Positions 1 through 9,068 are shown, counted from the stretch's first letter. The stretch: 38,132 nt of DNA from Thermoplasmatota archaeon (GCA_029762575.1 JARVGL010000007.1:1-38132); one strand, 5' to 3'. Numbers and translations are program-made. The notes: generated from the letters alone by a model not told the origin.

Positions 1-102
1 CTCACGATTGGTTTTGTAATAATCATGGGCTATCTTATTGAACGACTCATCGACGGGAGTAACAAAAAAAATAGGGGGTACAACTCAAAAACCAGTACTT
101 GA
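1..102 (+). CDS. C-terminal end of a membrane protein (partial)
   Basis: Only the last 33 codons of a reading frame that enters from outside the window are visible, ending in TGA at 100-102. They encode one strongly hydrophobic stretch (about residues 1-17 of the visible part) followed by a short polar, basic tail rich in Lys, Asn and Ser. This looks like a final transmembrane helix with a short soluble end. The other two forward frames are closed by stops within the first 40 bases. No family can be named from so little sequence. Confidence 0.5.
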   Translation, partial: LTIGFVIIMGYLIERLIDGSNKKNRGYNSKTST

Positions 103-125
103 TTAAAAAAAGAGGTATGATATAA

Positions 126-464
126 ATGAAAATAACAAAAATTGAATCTATAAGATCATCTGAAAACCCTCATCAGGTTGATGCTAGAAAGATCTATGAT
201 ACCAAAGACGCTCAAGTAGTACATATAACATTAAGGCCTGGTGAATCATTAAAACGACATATCACACCAGTTGACGTGTTCTTCTATGTGCTTGAAGGAA
301 CCGGTATCGTTGAAATCGGTGACGAACAAGAAGAGGTAACAAAAGACATGCTCATTGAAAGCCCTGCTAATATCGTTCATTGCTGGTATAACAGAAGCGA
401 TACCATCTTACGAGTGCTCGTAGTAAAAACCCCTCGACCAATAACAAAGACAACAATACTCTGA
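126..464 (+). CDS. Small single-domain cupin protein
   Basis: A 112-residue protein that is essentially one cupin beta-barrel. The first cupin motif is seen around HITLRPGESLKRHITPVDVF, where the usual metal-binding His/Glu pattern is only partly kept, followed by the turn FFYVLEGTGIVEIGDE. The second motif has its His in PANIVHCWYN. Small cupins of this type bind a metal or a small ligand, and the substrate cannot be told from sequence. The start is supported by an AGAGGT Shine-Dalgarno sequence at 110-115, about ten bases upstream. It lies 23 bases after the preceding membrane-protein gene on the same strand, so the two may be co-transcribed. No regulatory HTH domain is attached. Confidence 0.8.
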   Translation: MKITKIESIRSSENPHQVDARKIYDTKDAQVVHITLRPGESLKRHITPVDVFFYVLEGTGIVEIGDEQEEVTKDMLIESPANIVHCWYNRSDTILRVLVVKTPRPITKTTIL

Positions 465-731
465 TTATACCAAGAAACAATAATTTTGAAATAGAGGTCA
501 TAACAGATCGATACTAGATTAAGTTGATAGATTGATCTAATAGAAACACTTGATTACTCGTTATTCATAAACGAGAGGTATCAGATCATCTATCTTCATA
601 TTTTTTTAAAGTCTTCCTCGTCATATCACCTTTGCACTCTTATAGATGACAATCTGAAAGTTTCTTGATCTTTATTCTAGAGATTCAAATGGGTGAGATC
701 GATGTGTGTTGTTTCAAACAATAATCAACCA

Positions 732-1439
732 CTATCTCTCCATAGCTTTAGCTCGTAGCTCCTTAGGCATTTTTTCAATTGCATAACGTAATGCAGTCCG
801 GGGCATAGTGTTTTTATGTGTAAATACATATTCAAAGACCTCTTTTTGATTGGTTCTACTTTGTTCTTTTAACAACCAACCATATCCTTTTTGAACGAGG
901 TCATCGGAATCATTGATGAGCATATCAGCGATATCAAAAGCATCTTTGAGAAACATGCCTTTCTTCGCTGGAATGATCAGGGATACCGCTGATGCTCTTC
1001 TCAGCCAGCGATTATCTGATTGTGTCCATGTTTTAATATTCTTGATATATGCTGGATATAATTCTAGAAATGCACCAACGGTATGGTTACATAACGTATC
1101 ACACGAAGCCCAGTTATTGATGTATTCTCCTAGCCATCTTTCAAATACAAAGAAGTCCTTTTCTTCAAATCTATCCTTCAGATAATACGACCAATTACAA
1201 GCGATAAACGATTCCTCTAGAAACCCTGATGAGAATAAGGTATCACATACGGTGAATATCTCTGTTTTATCTAGACCTTGTAGTTCGCTAAAATATCTTC
1301 TCGATATTTTACTTACTGTTGCAGTCTTGATCCCATATACTTTGATTTGTTCTTTAAAGAATCTCTGCGCAGTGTTTCTGGTATGTTCATCGATATTCTG
1401 TTGTAATTCTTCTCGGAGACTCTGTATGATATCACTCAT
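732..1439 (-). CDS. DNA alkylation repair protein (AlkD-like HEAT-repeat glycosylase)
   Basis: A 235-residue all-helical protein resembling the AlkD family of DNA glycosylases, which remove N3- and N7-alkylated purines and are built of HEAT-like repeats rather than a catalytic pocket fold. Family-like segments include the N-terminal AQRFFKEQIKVYGIKTATV, the central WASCDTLCNHTVGAFL region and the NRWLRRASAVSLIIPAKKG segment, which matches the conserved W-x-R-R-x-A core. I prefer the ATG at 1439 over one ten codons upstream because a GGAAGG ribosome site lies about seven bases before it. The gene stands alone. A second DNA-repair group (MutY-like, UvrB, UvrC) occurs 30 kb away and is not linked. 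Confidence 0.85.
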   Translation of the reverse strand: MSDIIQSLREELQQNIDEHTRNTAQRFFKEQIKVYGIKTATVSKISRRYFSELQGLDKTEIFTVCDTLFSSGFLEESFIACNWSYYLKDRFEEKDFFVFERWLGEYINNWASCDTLCNHTVGAFLELYPAYIKNIKTWTQSDNRWLRRASAVSLIIPAKKGMFLKDAFDIADMLINDSDDLVQKGYGWLLKEQSRTNQKEVFEYVFTHKNTMPRTALRYAIEKMPKELRAKAMER

Positions 1440-1615
1440 GGTATTCCTTCCAAATAAAGACTGACTCATTTCAGGGATAATCTGATATTATGCTCTATTG
1501 TAATTACATCTTCGTATTCTTTGAACCCTATAAAAACTCATTTCTTTATCTTTATGGATGATGAAAAATGGGTATGTTTAGAAAAATTTGTTACATGATA
1601 ACAATATATAGAGGA

Positions 1616-3250
1616 TTAAGGGGAAGTAATCACTCCTAACAGTTTTGAAAGATCATCCTCCACTTCTGTATTTGGCATGATCCCAAATGTTTCAACAAGT
1701 ACCTGTAACAAACCAGGTGATACAAACGCGGGTAAGCAGGGTCCTAGCATTATATTCTTAACGCCTAACGATAACAATGATAATAATACGAGTACTGCTT
1801 TCTGTTCATACCATGCGATATTATAGATGATGGGGAGATCATTGATACCGACACCAAGAGCCTCAGCAAGTTTTTGCGCGATCACTACTAGTGAATATGA
1901 ATCATTGCATTGTCCCGCATCAAGTATGCGGGGAATCCCATCGATATCACCTAGGGTAAGCTTGTTATATCGATATTTCGCGCAACCTGCGGTAAGAATC
2001 ACCGATTCTTTAGGTAATCGTTTCGCAAACATAGTGTAATACTCACGGTCTTTATGGCGACCATCACAGCCAGCCATGACTACGAATTGTTGTATCTTTC
2101 CATCTTGAACTGCTTTTAGCACCTTATCAGCTAATTGTAACGTGGCATGATGAGCAAAACCTATCGTTATATCCCCCTGCTCGATCTCTAAGGGTGGCAG
2201 GCATTCTTTTGCATGAGCTATAATGCTTGAGAAATCCTTTTCACCATTTTGTATCCGGTCAGGGATATGTTTTAGACCTGGAAAGCCAACTATGCTTGTT
2301 GTATATACTCTATCTTTATAGGAGTCCTTTGGAGGTACTAGGCAATTTGTGGTCATAAGGATCGGTCCATTGAAGGAATCGAATTCTTCTTTTTGTTTCC
2401 ACCAGGATCCACCGTAATTACCAATGAAATGATCATATTGTTTGAAAAATGGATAGGCATTAGCTGGAAGCATCTCCCCATGACTATACACGTCAATTCC
2501 TGTGCCTTTGGTTTGTTTTAATAATTCTTCCAGATCTTTCAGATCATGACCACTGATAAGAATGCCAGGTTTATCGCCTACGCTGATAGAGACAGATGTT
2601 ATCTCAGGATTTCCATAGGTACTGGTATTTGCCTTGTCCAGCAACGCCATGGTCTGAACCCCGATCCTTCCGCATTCAAGCACCATGTTTGTTAGCATAT
2701 CACCTGTTACATCAGCTTGTAAGGTACTGGCTAAGGCTTGTTGCATGAACAATGGGATATCATCATCATGATATCCTAAAGCAGTGGCATGATGATAATA
2801 TGCTGCGATACCCTTCAAACCATATATCAAGAGTTCCTTTAATGATCTAAGATCCTCATGAGCTTCAGATAATACACCAACGTTTTTTGCTTTATCAAGC
2901 ATGTCCTCTCGGTTAGCAGGATACCAAGATACGGCATCATGGTCAAATGAAGCATTGGTTTCCTTATTAACGGTCTCTCGAAATTGGATGGCTTTATCTA
3001 TTTCAGCTAAGAAATAATTAGCATCAAAATTCACATTGGTAATAGTTGAGAACAATCCACAAGTGATGAACTCATCAACTTCTCTTGTGGATAACCCTTG
3101 TTTTTTCTTCTGTAGATTGACCGTTGATAAACCTTTTAAAAGATAGATGTAGAGGTCTTGAAGTTCTGCAACATCACTCTTCTTTCCACAGACGCCGATA
3201 GAAGTGCACCCAATTCCTTTTGCTGTCTCCTGGCATTGATAACAATACAT
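1616..3250 (-). CDS. hcp: Hybrid-cluster protein (hydroxylamine/NO reductase)
   Basis: A 544-residue hybrid-cluster protein, the usual length for the anaerobe type. The N-terminal Cys motif binds a 4Fe-4S cluster (C3, C6, C15, C21). The hybrid 4Fe-2S-2O cluster ligands lie in [31 protein letters not shown] and [11 protein letters not shown]. Members reduce hydroxylamine in vitro, and in Escherichia coli Hcp acts as a high-affinity NO reductase and protein S-nitrosylase. It sits 15 bases downstream of a ferredoxin gene on the same strand, with an HxlR regulator divergent from that pair. The expected flavoprotein partner Hcr is absent, and the ferredoxin may fill the electron-donor role. The function is therefore probably nitrosative or oxidative stress defence. 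Confidence 0.95.
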   Translation of the reverse strand: MYCYQCQETAKGIGCTSIGVCGKKSDVAELQDLYIYLLKGLSTVNLQKKKQGLSTREVDEFITCGLFSTITNVNFDANYFLAEIDKAIQFRETVNKETNASFDHDAVSWYPANREDMLDKAKNVGVLSEAHEDLRSLKELLIYGLKGIAAYYHHATALGYHDDDIPLFMQQALASTLQADVTGDMLTNMVLECGRIGVQTMALLDKANTSTYGNPEITSVSISVGDKPGILISGHDLKDLEELLKQTKGTGIDVYSHGEMLPANAYPFFKQYDHFIGNYGGSWWKQKEEFDSFNGPILMTTNCLVPPKDSYKDRVYTTSIVGFPGLKHIPDRIQNGEKDFSSIIAHAKECLPPLEIEQGDITIGFAHHATLQLADKVLKAVQDGKIQQFVVMAGCDGRHKDREYYTMFAKRLPKESVILTAGCAKYRYNKLTLGDIDGIPRILDAGQCNDSYSLVVIAQKLAEALGVGINDLPIIYNIAWYEQKAVLVLLSLLSLGVKNIMLGPCLPAFVSPGLLQVLVETFGIMPNTEVEDDLSKLLGVITSP

Positions 3251-3265
3251 ATTTCTTCCTCCGTT

Positions 3266-4096
3266 CTATATCCATTCTTCTTTTACAATTTCTCCTCTGA
3301 TGTTTACCATGATGTGTTTAATAGGGATCAGTCTAGATGCTTGTTTTCTCGCGTTCTGAGCAAGCAATAAGAGTCCATTACAGCAGGGCACCTGCATGGT
3401 CATTACTGTTAGAGTGTTTATCTTTGCAGTATCAATAAGCTCGATAAGCTTTTGAACATAGATATCACGATTTGTATCTAGCTTTGGGCAAGCGATAGCA
3501 AGGGTTTTTTTAGAGAGGAATCGTTGATGGAAATCACCGACTGCATAGGCAACACAGTCCGCAGCTAGTAACAGATCACTACCTTGGAAAACGGAGGCAT
3601 CCGGAGAGATCAAATGCATTTGCACTGGCCACTGTTGTAAATGGGATCCCTGAGTGTTCATTATTGGTTTCGAAATACTGAGATCAATCGATTGAGCACT
3701 CGGACATCCTTCCGGATAGAAATGTGCTTTTTTTTCTTGCTCAAAAAATATATCGATATTGTTTTCCTTCAAATATTCTAACGCCTCAGCTAGATATGTG
3801 GTTTCTCCATGATCTCGGAGATGTTTGAGATGGGCTATAATTGTGTTCTCACCTTGTTTCACTATGTTTTTCATAACCTTTTTTTCATCATAGACCTTAG
3901 CTTCACGTTCAGTGATACTAATCGCACCTTTGGGGCAATGACCAAGACAAGCGCCAAGTCCATCACAGAAGATATCACTGATGAGACGAGCTTTCCCATT
4001 GATGATCTGTATCGCGCCTTCAGGACAGTTTGGGATACATGCACCGCAGCCATCACATTTCTTTTCATCGATGTTGATTATCTTTCTAGTTGCCAT
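3266..4096 (-). CDS. 4Fe-4S ferredoxin-type protein, probable electron partner of Hcp
   Basis: A 276-residue protein with an N-terminal ferredoxin domain. The first cluster motif is complete (C14, C17, C20, C24). The second (C44, then Leu at 47, C50, C54) lacks one Cys. The CDGLGACLGHCP form occurs in a recognised group of anaerobe ferredoxin proteins, so I do not read it as damage. The remaining 200 residues contain further cysteines, including a CC pair in QVPCCNGL, and hydrophobic strands, but no domain I can name. The gene is immediately upstream of hcp and almost certainly in the same transcript. Repeated GTATAC palindromes lie in the divergent promoter region shared with the HxlR regulator. 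Its role as donor to Hcp is inferred from position. Confidence 0.85.
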   Translation of the reverse strand: MATRKIINIDEKKCDGCGACIPNCPEGAIQIINGKARLISDIFCDGLGACLGHCPKGAISITEREAKVYDEKKVMKNIVKQGENTIIAHLKHLRDHGETTYLAEALEYLKENNIDIFFEQEKKAHFYPEGCPSAQSIDLSISKPIMNTQGSHLQQWPVQMHLISPDASVFQGSDLLLAADCVAYAVGDFHQRFLSKKTLAIACPKLDTNRDIYVQKLIELIDTAKINTLTVMTMQVPCCNGLLLLAQNARKQASRLIPIKHIMVNIRGEIVKEEWI

Positions 4097-4116
4097 AACA
4101 CATCATTTACTATCAA

Positions 4117-4178
4117 TTGTATACAAGGTATAGTATGTATACAAAGGTATTTATAGATACGAGTTTCTAAATGTATAC
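4117..4178. promoter_or_regulatory. Divergent promoter with three GTATAC palindromes
   Basis: The 80 bases between the ferredoxin-hcp pair and the HxlR gene hold three copies of GTATAC at 4119-4124, 4137-4142 and 4173-4178. The first is extended to TTGTATACAA (4117-4126) and the second to TGTATACA (4136-4143). Their starts are 18 and 36 bases apart. A TATA box (TATTTATAG, 4148-4156) lies between the second and third copies and fits a rightward start near 4178-4180. The arrangement suggests that HxlR binds here and controls both directions. This is inference from layout. Confidence 0.6.
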
Positions 4179-4179
4179 T

Positions 4180-4539
4180 ATGGATGAGAACTGTACAGTC
4201 TATAAAACGATGGATTTCATCTCAAAGAAATGGACGCTTCTAATACTCTTAGAACTCTACAAAGGCGGCAAAAAGAGAAAACGATACACGGAGATCAAGA
4301 ACAAGTTACAGGATGTCACACCAAAAGTACTTTCTGAACGATTAAAAGAACTGGAATCAGAAGGGTTGATCATAAGAAACATCGATACCTCACAATTCCC
4401 CGTAAAGGTCGAATACGGACTTACAGAAAGTGGTCTTGATTTCATACCAGTCATCAGCATGATGAAATCATGGGCATTGAAATGGAAACCACATAACAGA
4501 CTCTGTGAGAGTGTCGATTGTAGAAACTGTGAACTATGA
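4180..4539 (+). CDS. HxlR-family winged-helix transcriptional regulator
   Basis: A 119-residue HxlR (MarR-related) DNA-binding protein: the N-terminal segment CTVYKTMDFISKKWTLLILL, the recognition region around TPKVLSERLKELESEGLI and the wing near FPVKVEYGLTESG are all typical. Members often sense oxidants, electrophiles or aldehydes through cysteines. Here there is an N-terminal Cys in the usual sensing position and a C-terminal Cys cluster (LCESVDCRNC) that could add redox or metal sensing. An ATG nine bases upstream (4171) is in frame, but it is only 19 bases from the TATA box centre and lies inside a GTATAC palindrome, so I choose the ATG at 4180, giving a nearly leaderless transcript. 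It is divergent from ferredoxin-hcp and probably controls it. Confidence 0.85.
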   Translation: MDENCTVYKTMDFISKKWTLLILLELYKGGKKRKRYTEIKNKLQDVTPKVLSERLKELESEGLIIRNIDTSQFPVKVEYGLTESGLDFIPVISMMKSWALKWKPHNRLCESVDCRNCEL

Positions 4540-4785
4540 TAGACAATTCTATTCTTTCAGAACACTGATATAGAAATGAGGCTATCTTTCTTCTTCATTA
4601 GATTGTAATGAACATGCATTCATTTGTATGTACAAAACACCTCTAAGTATCAATTGATAGCGTTTGCACTACTAAACTATTTACCTATTGCTGACAAGTT
4701 AGTAAAATAGAAACCTATTTAAAACTAGAGCAAAGGTTAGAAGAATAACACTTTTATGATGCTTTTGTTTGGTAACAAAGAATCT
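4540..4785. other. Intergenic stretch, no gene seen
   Basis: No convincing reading frame on either strand between the HxlR gene and the possible micro-gene at 4786. An imperfect inverted pair (CTATTTAC at about 4677 and GTAAAATAG at about 4702) could fold, but it has no T-run beside it. I see nothing further. Confidence 0.5.
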
Positions 4786-4887
4786 TTACACCTGTTTAAG
4801 TTGCTTTTTTCTTTGTTTGAACTTCATCATTCGTTCGTGCATTTCTTTGACTCGTCGGTCGACGTGATCTTCGAAAGAACCACTCAT
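4786..4887 (-). CDS. Possible 33-residue highly charged microprotein
   Basis: A short frame starting at ATG 4885-4887 and ending at TAA 4786-4788. The product is 33 residues, begins MSGSFEDHVD and continues with a run of Arg, Lys, Glu, His, Met and Gln that would form one amphipathic, mostly basic helix. Expression signals support it: a GGGGGA ribosome-binding sequence at about 4893-4898 sits some seven bases upstream, and a consensus TATA box (CTTTATAAA on this strand, 4965-4973) sits about 80 bases upstream, giving a 5' leader of roughly 55 bases. No homologue is recognised and the frame is short enough to arise by chance. Confidence 0.45.
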   Translation of the reverse strand: MSGSFEDHVDRRVKEMHERMMKFKQRKKQLKQV

Positions 4888-4964
4888 TTCTTTTCCCCCA
4901 TTGATTTCATTAGAATCGTTGGTTTTCCCTTTTACCAGGGTCAAAACCCCTCAGCACTTCATCA

Positions 4965-4983
4965 TTTATAAAGTTTACGTAAA
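4965..4983 (-). promoter_or_regulatory. TATA box and palindrome ahead of the micro-gene
   Basis: Reading leftwards, a perfect 10-base palindrome TTTACGTAAA (4974-4983) abuts an archaeal TATA box CTTTATAAA (4965-4973). Transcription would start near 4943. The only open frame downstream on this strand is the 33-residue one. The palindrome occupies the BRE/operator position and could bind a repressor or activator. Confidence 0.45.
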
Positions 4984-5105
4984 GTTAAAAATCATAAGTC
5001 ATTTTTTTGTTTTAAAATGACCTAATAGCATCACAAAAAAACAAGATAGTACCATAATCTAAAAAACAATGCTATACTTCAAACAAGGAAAAGGTTCTTC
5101 CTCTG

Positions 5106-7703
5106 TTAGATCTGAAGACAATAATAATCTCCTGTTGCTCCAAAGAACACCTTTTCATCCTCTGCAATGGTATTTGAACGAAAAGCGGTCGTGAAATAAT
5201 TCTCTCTTTGATCATTGATAACCCGGCCAGGTGCAAAAGACCACTGTATCCGCCCATTTTTTGCATCAAGACCATACAGATATCCATCATGGGACCCAAT
5301 GATGATTTGTTCATTAAAGAGTACTGGTGAGGAGGTGATTGCTCCATTACTCTTGAAAGACCATCGTATATCACTAGAGTTCTTATCAATAGCGTAGACA
5401 ACCCCATCATACGATCCAAAATACAAGGTTGCCTCATCGGCGACCGGGGTCGATTCAACACCCCACCCTGTCTGGAACTTCCAGATATTTTGTCCCGTGG
5501 TACAATTGAACGCATAGAGATATGAATCCCAGCTTCCAACATAGACAACATCATCGATGATGACCGGCTGCATGGTTATCACAGCATCTGTCTCTCTAAT
5601 CCAGAGGATCTCAGCGTTCGTAACGTTAATTCCATGAAGTATTGGACCTGCAGCGGCAACTATAATGTCCTTCGTTGGTTCAGAGATCCATACTTCAGAA
5701 TCTAAGTTTAATCTCCATCGCTCAACACCGTTTGAGACATTATAACTAAAGAGCAACCCTGACTGAGAACCAACAAAGAGTGTTTTTGAACCATATGTTG
5801 GTGGACAGATGATAGGGCCAATGGGTTTTATACCAACCTGTAACCATTCCACATCAACCTTTTTTAAACCTTCATAGGTACCGATATAGAGGCTATGGTT
5901 CACATAGACCGGCCGGGTGGGAAGCGGTCCAATCGTCATATTCCATAGGATTGTACCTGTCGAACTATCTATCGCGGTAAGGATTCCATCATTTGATGTA
6001 CTATATATCACTGAATCAACATTGATGCTCTGAGAAAATAGATCATTTCTCTTTTGACCAATAGATGTTTTCCACTGCACCATCGGGGGATCTCCTTGCA
6101 CCGGATCAGCCTCAGACGATATGTAATCATGGTCTGTGGGAAGACCATAGATACGAACCCAACCAACAGGAAGTACTTCAGTATAGTAAACACTTGGCGC
6201 ATCAAACACAGCCATGGATAGGTTCTTTCCACCGGGATTACCTGTGAACAACCAGACGCCGTTATTCGCTACTAGGGACGTCGAGGTTATCTTACAATCA
6301 GGTGAATAGGTTCCGATAGGATCTGTGGACATGATCTGTTTGACCACTTCCACATCGATCTTTCCATAATGTTTGTTGCCCAGTTCTTCAAAAGCAAGGT
6401 CTCTAGATGCAGGTAGATACCAGGGTGAATGATATTGATAATTATTCAAACCAAGGATGATATGATAGATGTATTGTTGAATGAAAAGTTTCCAATCCAT
6501 CTTCTCCCAACGCACCCAGAAATCCATAGGATTATTACTTGACCATTGGAAACCATTCTTTGTTCGCTCAATGACCGCATCATGATATAACCCTAGTTCA
6601 TAGCGCGCTATCTCACCATTCTTCGTATCACCAATGAGCCATACAGCATTCATAACCCCATCATTATCCGTCCGTAAAAAATGGATGACATCATCGATGC
6701 TATCAGCATATTGTACTGCTTTTCTTGCTCGAATGGCTAAAGGAAGACCTTCTTCGGTCCATATACCTTGAGGTAGTGTCGTCTCGATGAACACCATACC
6801 TGCATTGTTCTGATAGAAATCATGATCGCTCCAGATATACCCTGGTGCACAGCTCATCTGGAATCGATATCCCTCAGTTGGTATGACATCAAGAAGAATG
6901 TTCCAACGTATCGCGATATAATATGACCACCACCACATACCAGCACCATCGATGCTACTCCACATCGAGTTAGAGATGATCAACTGCCCATCTGTTGTCG
7001 CATCACCTGTTGCAATAAATGAACTACAATGATGATGAACAGGGCTAAAAGGATCTTGAAGGCTTGATTCAACGAATTCTTCTTTGGAGAGGGAAGCATA
7101 CCCTTCGATATCCGGTTTGATCATATCATACAGGGTGAACAACGGATGGATGCCTTTCCGTATCTTTCTATCAGTAAGCTTTGAAAGCATCTCATACATT
7201 GAATTGGATGCAAGGACATCTCTATAGGTGACTGGTTCACCATAGAGGAAAAGACCACGCTGTGTGATCCCTGCAGCGATACCTTGTATCTCATCTTTAT
7301 ATTCTTGAGGATATTCATCCCAGTACATACGAACAGCTGTTTTCTTGCAGAACTCCCACCATTTCGCAGACACGCTTTCGTATTGCTGTTGGTCCATGAA
7401 TCGACTAAAAGGTTTGAAGCTTGGATGATTATGGATCATGTTACTCCAACGGGTCATCAGATCAATGATCTCCTCTGCAAGAAGATATCCATATTGATAT
7501 CCTCGTTCATAGGGAGCACCTTGGATCTGTACATAGACCCATCCTTGGACGTTAAAACGTTTTCCGCTCATGGTCTCCTGCGAATATGATTCCACGATAT
7601 CACCAAGGGAGCTTGTGGCATCCGTTTCAAGTGAAAATGCAGCAATAAGACTAGGTGATAACAAGAGAAGAGACGTTATGATGACAATAAATGATACGTT
7701 CAT
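5106..7703 (-). CDS. Secreted C45/phospholipase B-like hydrolase fused to a PQQ-type beta-propeller
   Basis: An 865-residue exported protein. Residues 1-22 form a signal peptide. Residues about 55-540 resemble the Ntn-type C45 peptidase/phospholipase B-like fold: the motif QGAPYERGYQYG (61-72) is typical, and the candidate self-processing nucleophile is C226 in HHHCSSF, followed by DGQLIISNSMW. From about residue 550 there are seven or so PQQ/WD40-like blades with the recurring pattern VYVGSxDGxLYAxDxxxGxxxW, ending at FFGATGDYYCLQI. The tryptophans and Gly-Asp turns of a propeller are clear, but nothing shows bound PQQ, so the propeller may be a binding platform. Likely role: extracellular amide or ester hydrolysis with substrate or surface binding. 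A TATA-like sequence lies near 7735-7745. It has no operon partner. Confidence 0.8.
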   Translation of the reverse strand: MNVSFIVIITSLLLLSPSLIAAFSLETDATSSLGDIVESYSQETMSGKRFNVQGWVYVQIQGAPYERGYQYGYLLAEEIIDLMTRWSNMIHNHPSFKPFSRFMDQQQYESVSAKWWEFCKKTAVRMYWDEYPQEYKDEIQGIAAGITQRGLFLYGEPVTYRDVLASNSMYEMLSKLTDRKIRKGIHPLFTLYDMIKPDIEGYASLSKEEFVESSLQDPFSPVHHHCSSFIATGDATTDGQLIISNSMWSSIDGAGMWWWSYYIAIRWNILLDVIPTEGYRFQMSCAPGYIWSDHDFYQNNAGMVFIETTLPQGIWTEEGLPLAIRARKAVQYADSIDDVIHFLRTDNDGVMNAVWLIGDTKNGEIARYELGLYHDAVIERTKNGFQWSSNNPMDFWVRWEKMDWKLFIQQYIYHIILGLNNYQYHSPWYLPASRDLAFEELGNKHYGKIDVEVVKQIMSTDPIGTYSPDCKITSTSLVANNGVWLFTGNPGGKNLSMAVFDAPSVYYTEVLPVGWVRIYGLPTDHDYISSEADPVQGDPPMVQWKTSIGQKRNDLFSQSINVDSVIYSTSNDGILTAIDSSTGTILWNMTIGPLPTRPVYVNHSLYIGTYEGLKKVDVEWLQVGIKPIGPIICPPTYGSKTLFVGSQSGLLFSYNVSNGVERWRLNLDSEVWISEPTKDIIVAAAGPILHGINVTNAEILWIRETDAVITMQPVIIDDVVYVGSWDSYLYAFNCTTGQNIWKFQTGWGVESTPVADEATLYFGSYDGVVYAIDKNSSDIRWSFKSNGAITSSPVLFNEQIIIGSHDGYLYGLDAKNGRIQWSFAPGRVINDQRENYFTTAFRSNTIAEDEKVFFGATGDYYCLQI

Positions 7704-7845
7704 ATCACTTCTACACCTATTATATATGATAAGGTTAATATATAAATGTTAAGGGATTCAACATTTTTTCATGGGTGAAAGTGATCTCTAAATCAACGGT
7801 GACCATTAACAGACAAGAAGAAGAGATCTTGTAAGGAACTCATCA

Positions 7846-8244
7846 TCAAAACGAGTCCCGATAATGGAACACATACCGGGTAGGGATCTGTTTCTTTTTA
7901 CCCGTCCAATATCCGCAGGAGGGACATTGGAACTCGATGGTGACCACACCACCCCAAATCGTTAGATTCTTCACCCTTTTCAAAGGATGCCCACATACCG
8001 GGCATACAGCAAATGACTTCTTAGGATCACCCTCCCTCGAATGGATCTCCACTGTTGCGATATTCTCTGAGACAACAAGTTTTCGTAACCGTTCAGCATG
8101 CACACCATAGCTTTCTATTCCTTTGTTCAACTCTTTATCGACAAGGGTTCGTAAAAGAGCTTGGGATGTCACTGTCCGATGTTTCTTAAGTACCTTTTTC
8201 AACGCAGAGATCAACTGATCATCAGAAGCGATCTGATACGACAT
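7846..8244 (-). CDS. Winged-helix plus zinc-ribbon protein
   Basis: A 132-residue protein. The first 75 residues are helical and look like a winged-helix domain (SALKKVLKKHRTVTSQALL, then GVHAERLRKLVVSENIATVE). A zinc ribbon follows with two CxxC pairs: CPVCGHPL and CPSCGYWTG. The layout suggests a nucleic-acid-binding regulator or a helper of transcription or translation, but no specific role is known to me. It is the last gene of a three-gene unit, 26 bases after the four-CBS protein, and its weak GTGATT upstream sequence fits translation by coupling. CBS domains usually bind adenosine nucleotides, so this protein may act on signals read by the CBS proteins (inference). Confidence 0.7.
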   Translation of the reverse strand: MSYQIASDDQLISALKKVLKKHRTVTSQALLRTLVDKELNKGIESYGVHAERLRKLVVSENIATVEIHSREGDPKKSFAVCPVCGHPLKRVKNLTIWGGVVTIEFQCPSCGYWTGKKKQIPTRYVFHYRDSF

Positions 8245-8270
8245 CTACGAAAGAATCACATAAGGATTAC

Positions 8271-9068
8271 TTAAATGCTCTTTTCATTGGGCAATGTTAT
8301 TGTTTTTAAGATATCAGTTCTCGAGATGATACCAATGATCTTACCGTTCTTTATAACCGGTAGACATCCAATACCCTCTTGTTTCATCAGTTGAGATGCT
8401 TCATGTACTGTTTTCTCTGATTCGATGGATATCGCAGGTGTCCTCATCGCATCATTAACTAAGAGTTCATCTAATTGATGTTTCTGTTTACCCAATGGAA
8501 ATGATTTCTTGATTTTTGCAAGAGCTAGCGCGATATCAAAATCTGCGATGATACCAATAAGCATACCATTATTGACCACCGGAAGACGTGCCACATTGGA
8601 TTTGATCATCACATGACGAGCATGAATGACCCGATCATCAGGGGATACGGTATGAAGGACTTTGCCCATGACCTCATCAACCGGTTTTGCACTTGTTGCA
8701 AACGGTAGAAGATCTGCTTTGGTAACAATCCCGATCAATTGATCCCCTTCGATAACATGAAGAATCGTAGGACCAGGTTCGCCGACCCGTGAGAGTATCG
8801 AAGAAACCTCATCATCCTGAGAGACGATATCAAGATCTTTCTCGATCACTGATGATACATGCATCCGAGCAGCAGGTATTCCCCTTGTCCGGATAGCACC
8901 AAGTTTCACTGCAAGGATCTCATCATTTACCACGCCGATAAGTTTTTTTTCTTCAAGGACCGGTATCTTTGTAATCCCATGTTTCTTCATAAGTTTCAAT
9001 ACGAGTTTCACATCTTCATCTTTATCGACTGAGATTATATCTGTTGTCATAACATCTTTTACTTTCAT
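8271..9068 (-). CDS. Protein with four CBS domains
   Basis: About 265 residues consisting only of two Bateman modules (four CBS domains) at roughly 1-60, 65-125, 130-190 and 205-262. Each shows the usual pattern of VxDVMTxxxxSVxxDxxV, then HGITKIPVLEEKKLIGVV-type strands. Bateman modules bind AMP, ATP, SAM or other adenosyl ligands and normally regulate a partner. No enzymatic domain is attached. Three ATG codons stand in tandem at the start. A GAGGG sequence ends right before the first one, so the third (9068) has proper spacing and I choose it. It follows the CBS/zinc-ribbon gene by about 33 bases on the same strand. Confidence 0.85.
   Translation of the reverse strand: MKVKDVMTTDIISVDKDEDVKLVLKLMKKHGITKIPVLEEKKLIGVVNDEILAVKLGAIRTRGIPAARMHVSSVIEKDLDIVSQDDEVSSILSRVGEPGPTILHVIEGDQLIGIVTKADLLPFATSAKPVDEVMGKVLHTVSPDDRVIHARHVMIKSNVARLPVVNNGMLIGIIADFDIALALAKIKKSFPLGKQKHQLDELLVNDAMRTPAISIESEKTVHEASQLMKQEGIGCLPVIKNGKIIGIISRTDILKTITLPNEKSI

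Noticed and set aside
586-624. A 12-codon leftward frame with GGTGAT directly before its ATG, and a second 12-codon frame overlapping it
   Set aside because: The ribosome-like sequence has no spacing to the ATG, and the frames are too short to separate from chance. No promoter is clear.
3266-4096. Apparent loss of one Cys in the second ferredoxin cluster
   Set aside because: The CDGLGACLGHCP form recurs in anaerobe ferredoxin proteins as I know the family, so it is probably normal rather than a mutation.
4756-4971. A 71-codon rightward open frame
   Set aside because: Phe/His-rich composition with no ribosome site. It is antisense to the better-supported 33-residue frame and its promoter.
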